Origin: Flavobacteriaceae bacterium
Lineage (GTDB): Bacteria; Bacteroidota; Bacteroidia; Flavobacteriales; Flavobacteriaceae
DNA length: 7,670 bases
NCBI GenBank assembly: GCA_020347545.1
Contig: CP070731.1
Span: 2,281,542-2,289,211 of the forward strand
Direction of reading: 5' to 3'
Shown here: positions 6,736-7,670 of the stretch, in pieces
How the letters are laid out: every line of letters begins with the position of its first letter
Position numbering within the stretch: the first letter of the stretch is position 1
Made by a program: the position numbers and the translations under genes
The notes under the pieces: generated by a model
Databases searched by the model: none
What the model was told of the DNA's origin: nothing
The model's input: only the letters and a program-made list of their open reading frames with translations

Positions 6736-7542
6736 ATGGATCAATACGTAATTACAAGTCCCGACAAAGAAAGCACTGTGGTCGCAGATCTCGGAGAATT
6801 AGTGAGCTACAGCCATTTAGGCGAAGAATTGATCCATCAGAAAGGAGACAGGGGATGGAGAAACTCAGACACTGAGATGTTTCCTGTAATAGGCCCAACT
6901 GCTGACAATAATTTTAAGGTAATCACCTCTAGAGGGTATGCCTTACAGGACCAACATGGCCTACTGCGTGAAATGAGCTATCAGGCAGTAGATGTCCGGG
7001 AAGATGGAATTACCTTTGAGAAAATATATGAAAAAGGTACACATTTGAAGAATTCAAAATATCCGGAAAAATCAAGTGTTGATTATGTTTTTTGGCCCTT
7101 CGATTTCACCTTTCGCAAAAAATTTAAACTTACAGATGAGGCACTAATTGTTAGTTTTGAGATTGAAGCGGAAGAAGATATGCCTTATATGCTCGGTTAT
7201 CATCCTGCGTTTAGATTATCGGGTGAAAATTCGGAATTCATCGAATACGGAAAGGATCGGATCAGGCTTCAGGAGGTACTGGATGTTGGATCTGTGGCGT
7301 ATCAGGTAAAGAATGAAGATCAGATTCGACTTATCAAACAAAAGGGACAGCATATAGATATAAAAACAAAAGGGTTTGGAAATTTTATGCTCTGGACCGA
7401 AGTTCCCAATATGCTATGTATTGAACCTATAACGGCTTATCCTTATACCGGGCAAAAGGAACTGGGAAAAGAGTTGTTCTTGATTGCCGAAAAGGAAAAA
7501 GAAGCCCGTTTCGAGGTTGTTATTAAACCGATAAAAAACTAG
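6736..7542 (+). CDS. Aldose 1-epimerase (galactose mutarotase-like) family protein
   Basis: This 268-residue protein belongs to the mutarotase fold that interconverts alpha and beta anomers of sugars. Its length and motifs fit the short LacX/YeaD-like branch rather than canonical GalM (about 340 residues). Visible family signatures are SDTEMFPVIGP (44-54) and the three key positions: H74 in LQDQHGLLR, H156 in LGYHPAFRL (general acid in GalM) and E230 in CIEPITAYPYTG (general base). All three are present, so it is probably active. It has no signal peptide and should be cytosolic. The exact sugar cannot be inferred; some relatives act on hexose 6-phosphates. ATG at 6736 is chosen because the N-terminus matches family length; it directly follows a two-codon frame ATG-AGT-TGA (6727-6735). 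It is transcribed away from the cyclase and its stop is 4 bp before the next start, which suggests a shared transcript. Confidence 0.88.
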   Translation: MDQYVITSPDKESTVVADLGELVSYSHLGEELIHQKGDRGWRNSDTEMFPVIGPTADNNFKVITSRGYALQDQHGLLREMSYQAVDVREDGITFEKIYEKGTHLKNSKYPEKSSVDYVFWPFDFTFRKKFKLTDEALIVSFEIEAEEDMPYMLGYHPAFRLSGENSEFIEYGKDRIRLQEVLDVGSVAYQVKNEDQIRLIKQKGQHIDIKTKGFGNFMLWTEVPNMLCIEPITAYPYTGQKELGKELFLIAEKEKEARFEVVIKPIKN

Positions 7543-7546
7543 GCTT

Positions 7547-7670
7547 ATGATCAATTTATATTCATTTATTAAGGAATCTGATTCCTTCAGAAAACTTGAG
7601 GTGAATGATCTGCTTTTTGTTGAATATACCTGTATGCAGGAGGAAACCAAATTCGGGATTTGGTCTGACA
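7547..7670 (+). CDS. Partial gene, N-terminus resembling an AraC-family regulator
   Basis: The frame opens with ATG at 7547, four bases after the epimerase stop, and stays open for 41 codons to the right edge. The product starts MINLYSFIKE and contains NDLLFVEYTC (20-29) and KFGIWSD (35-41). This pattern, a short helix, then DLLFVEY.C and an I-W/Y-S element, resembles the start of the cupin-like sensor domain of flavobacterial AraC-type transcription factors as I remember them. The DNA-binding domain would lie outside the window, so the assignment cannot be confirmed here. The tight spacing makes cotranscription with the epimerase likely. A regulator in this place could act on the direct repeat upstream of the epimerase promoter. 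Confidence 0.5.
   Translation, partial: MINLYSFIKESDSFRKLEVNDLLFVEYTCMQEETKFGIWSD

Noticed and set aside
7414..7650. A 78-codon minus-strand frame at the right end
   Set aside because: It is antisense to the end of the epimerase and the start of the partial regulator-like gene, both of which have protein-like content.
1..7670. Mobile element, defence system or CRISPR array
   Set aside because: No transposase, integrase, repeat-spacer array, terminal inverted repeats or recognised defence domains are present; the window reads as ordinary chromosomal genes.

Overview
The window looks like a chromosomal segment from a marine-type flavobacterium (Bacteroidota). This rests on three things: a moderately AT-rich composition with very AT-rich spacers, start regions without strong Shine-Dalgarno sequences, and a perfect Bacteroidota-type -7 element (TAnnTTTG) before the one complete plus-strand gene. 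No single marker gene fixes the genus. There is no rRNA, tRNA, CRISPR array, transposase or integrase.

Positions 1-6505 hold five genes on the minus strand, in transcription order: (1) a secretory-signal/TPR/transmembrane/class III cyclase receptor, predicted from its substrate-selecting residues to make cAMP; (2) a small protein of about 52 residues; (3) a beta-lactamase-fold serine hydrolase with three C-terminal membrane helices and an apparent TTG start; (4) a protein-L-isoaspartate O-methyltransferase that carries an export signal; (5) a large polytopic membrane protein with a spermidine-synthase-like domain, cut by the left edge. Gaps are 114, 80, 54 and 24 bp. Genes 3-5 could share a transcript, although a plausible internal promoter lies before gene 4.

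Positions 6506-6735 form a divergent intergenic region. To its right, on the plus strand, are a complete aldose-1-epimerase-like gene and, 4 bp after its stop, the first 41 codons of a gene that resembles the N-terminus of flavobacterial AraC-type regulators (low confidence). A direct repeat with 21-bp spacing lies just upstream of the epimerase promoter, the layout expected for an AraC-type activator site.

Four of the five minus-strand products are predicted to be exported or membrane-bound, so the cluster has a cell-envelope theme: a receptor cyclase, an envelope hydrolase, an exported protein-repair enzyme and a membrane protein with a second SAM-binding-type fold. That they work together is inference from gene order only. 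The points most worth a second look are the exported PIMT next to the degenerate SpeE-like membrane protein, the TTG start of the hydrolase abutting a mini-ORF, and the repeat/promoter arrangement before the epimerase.
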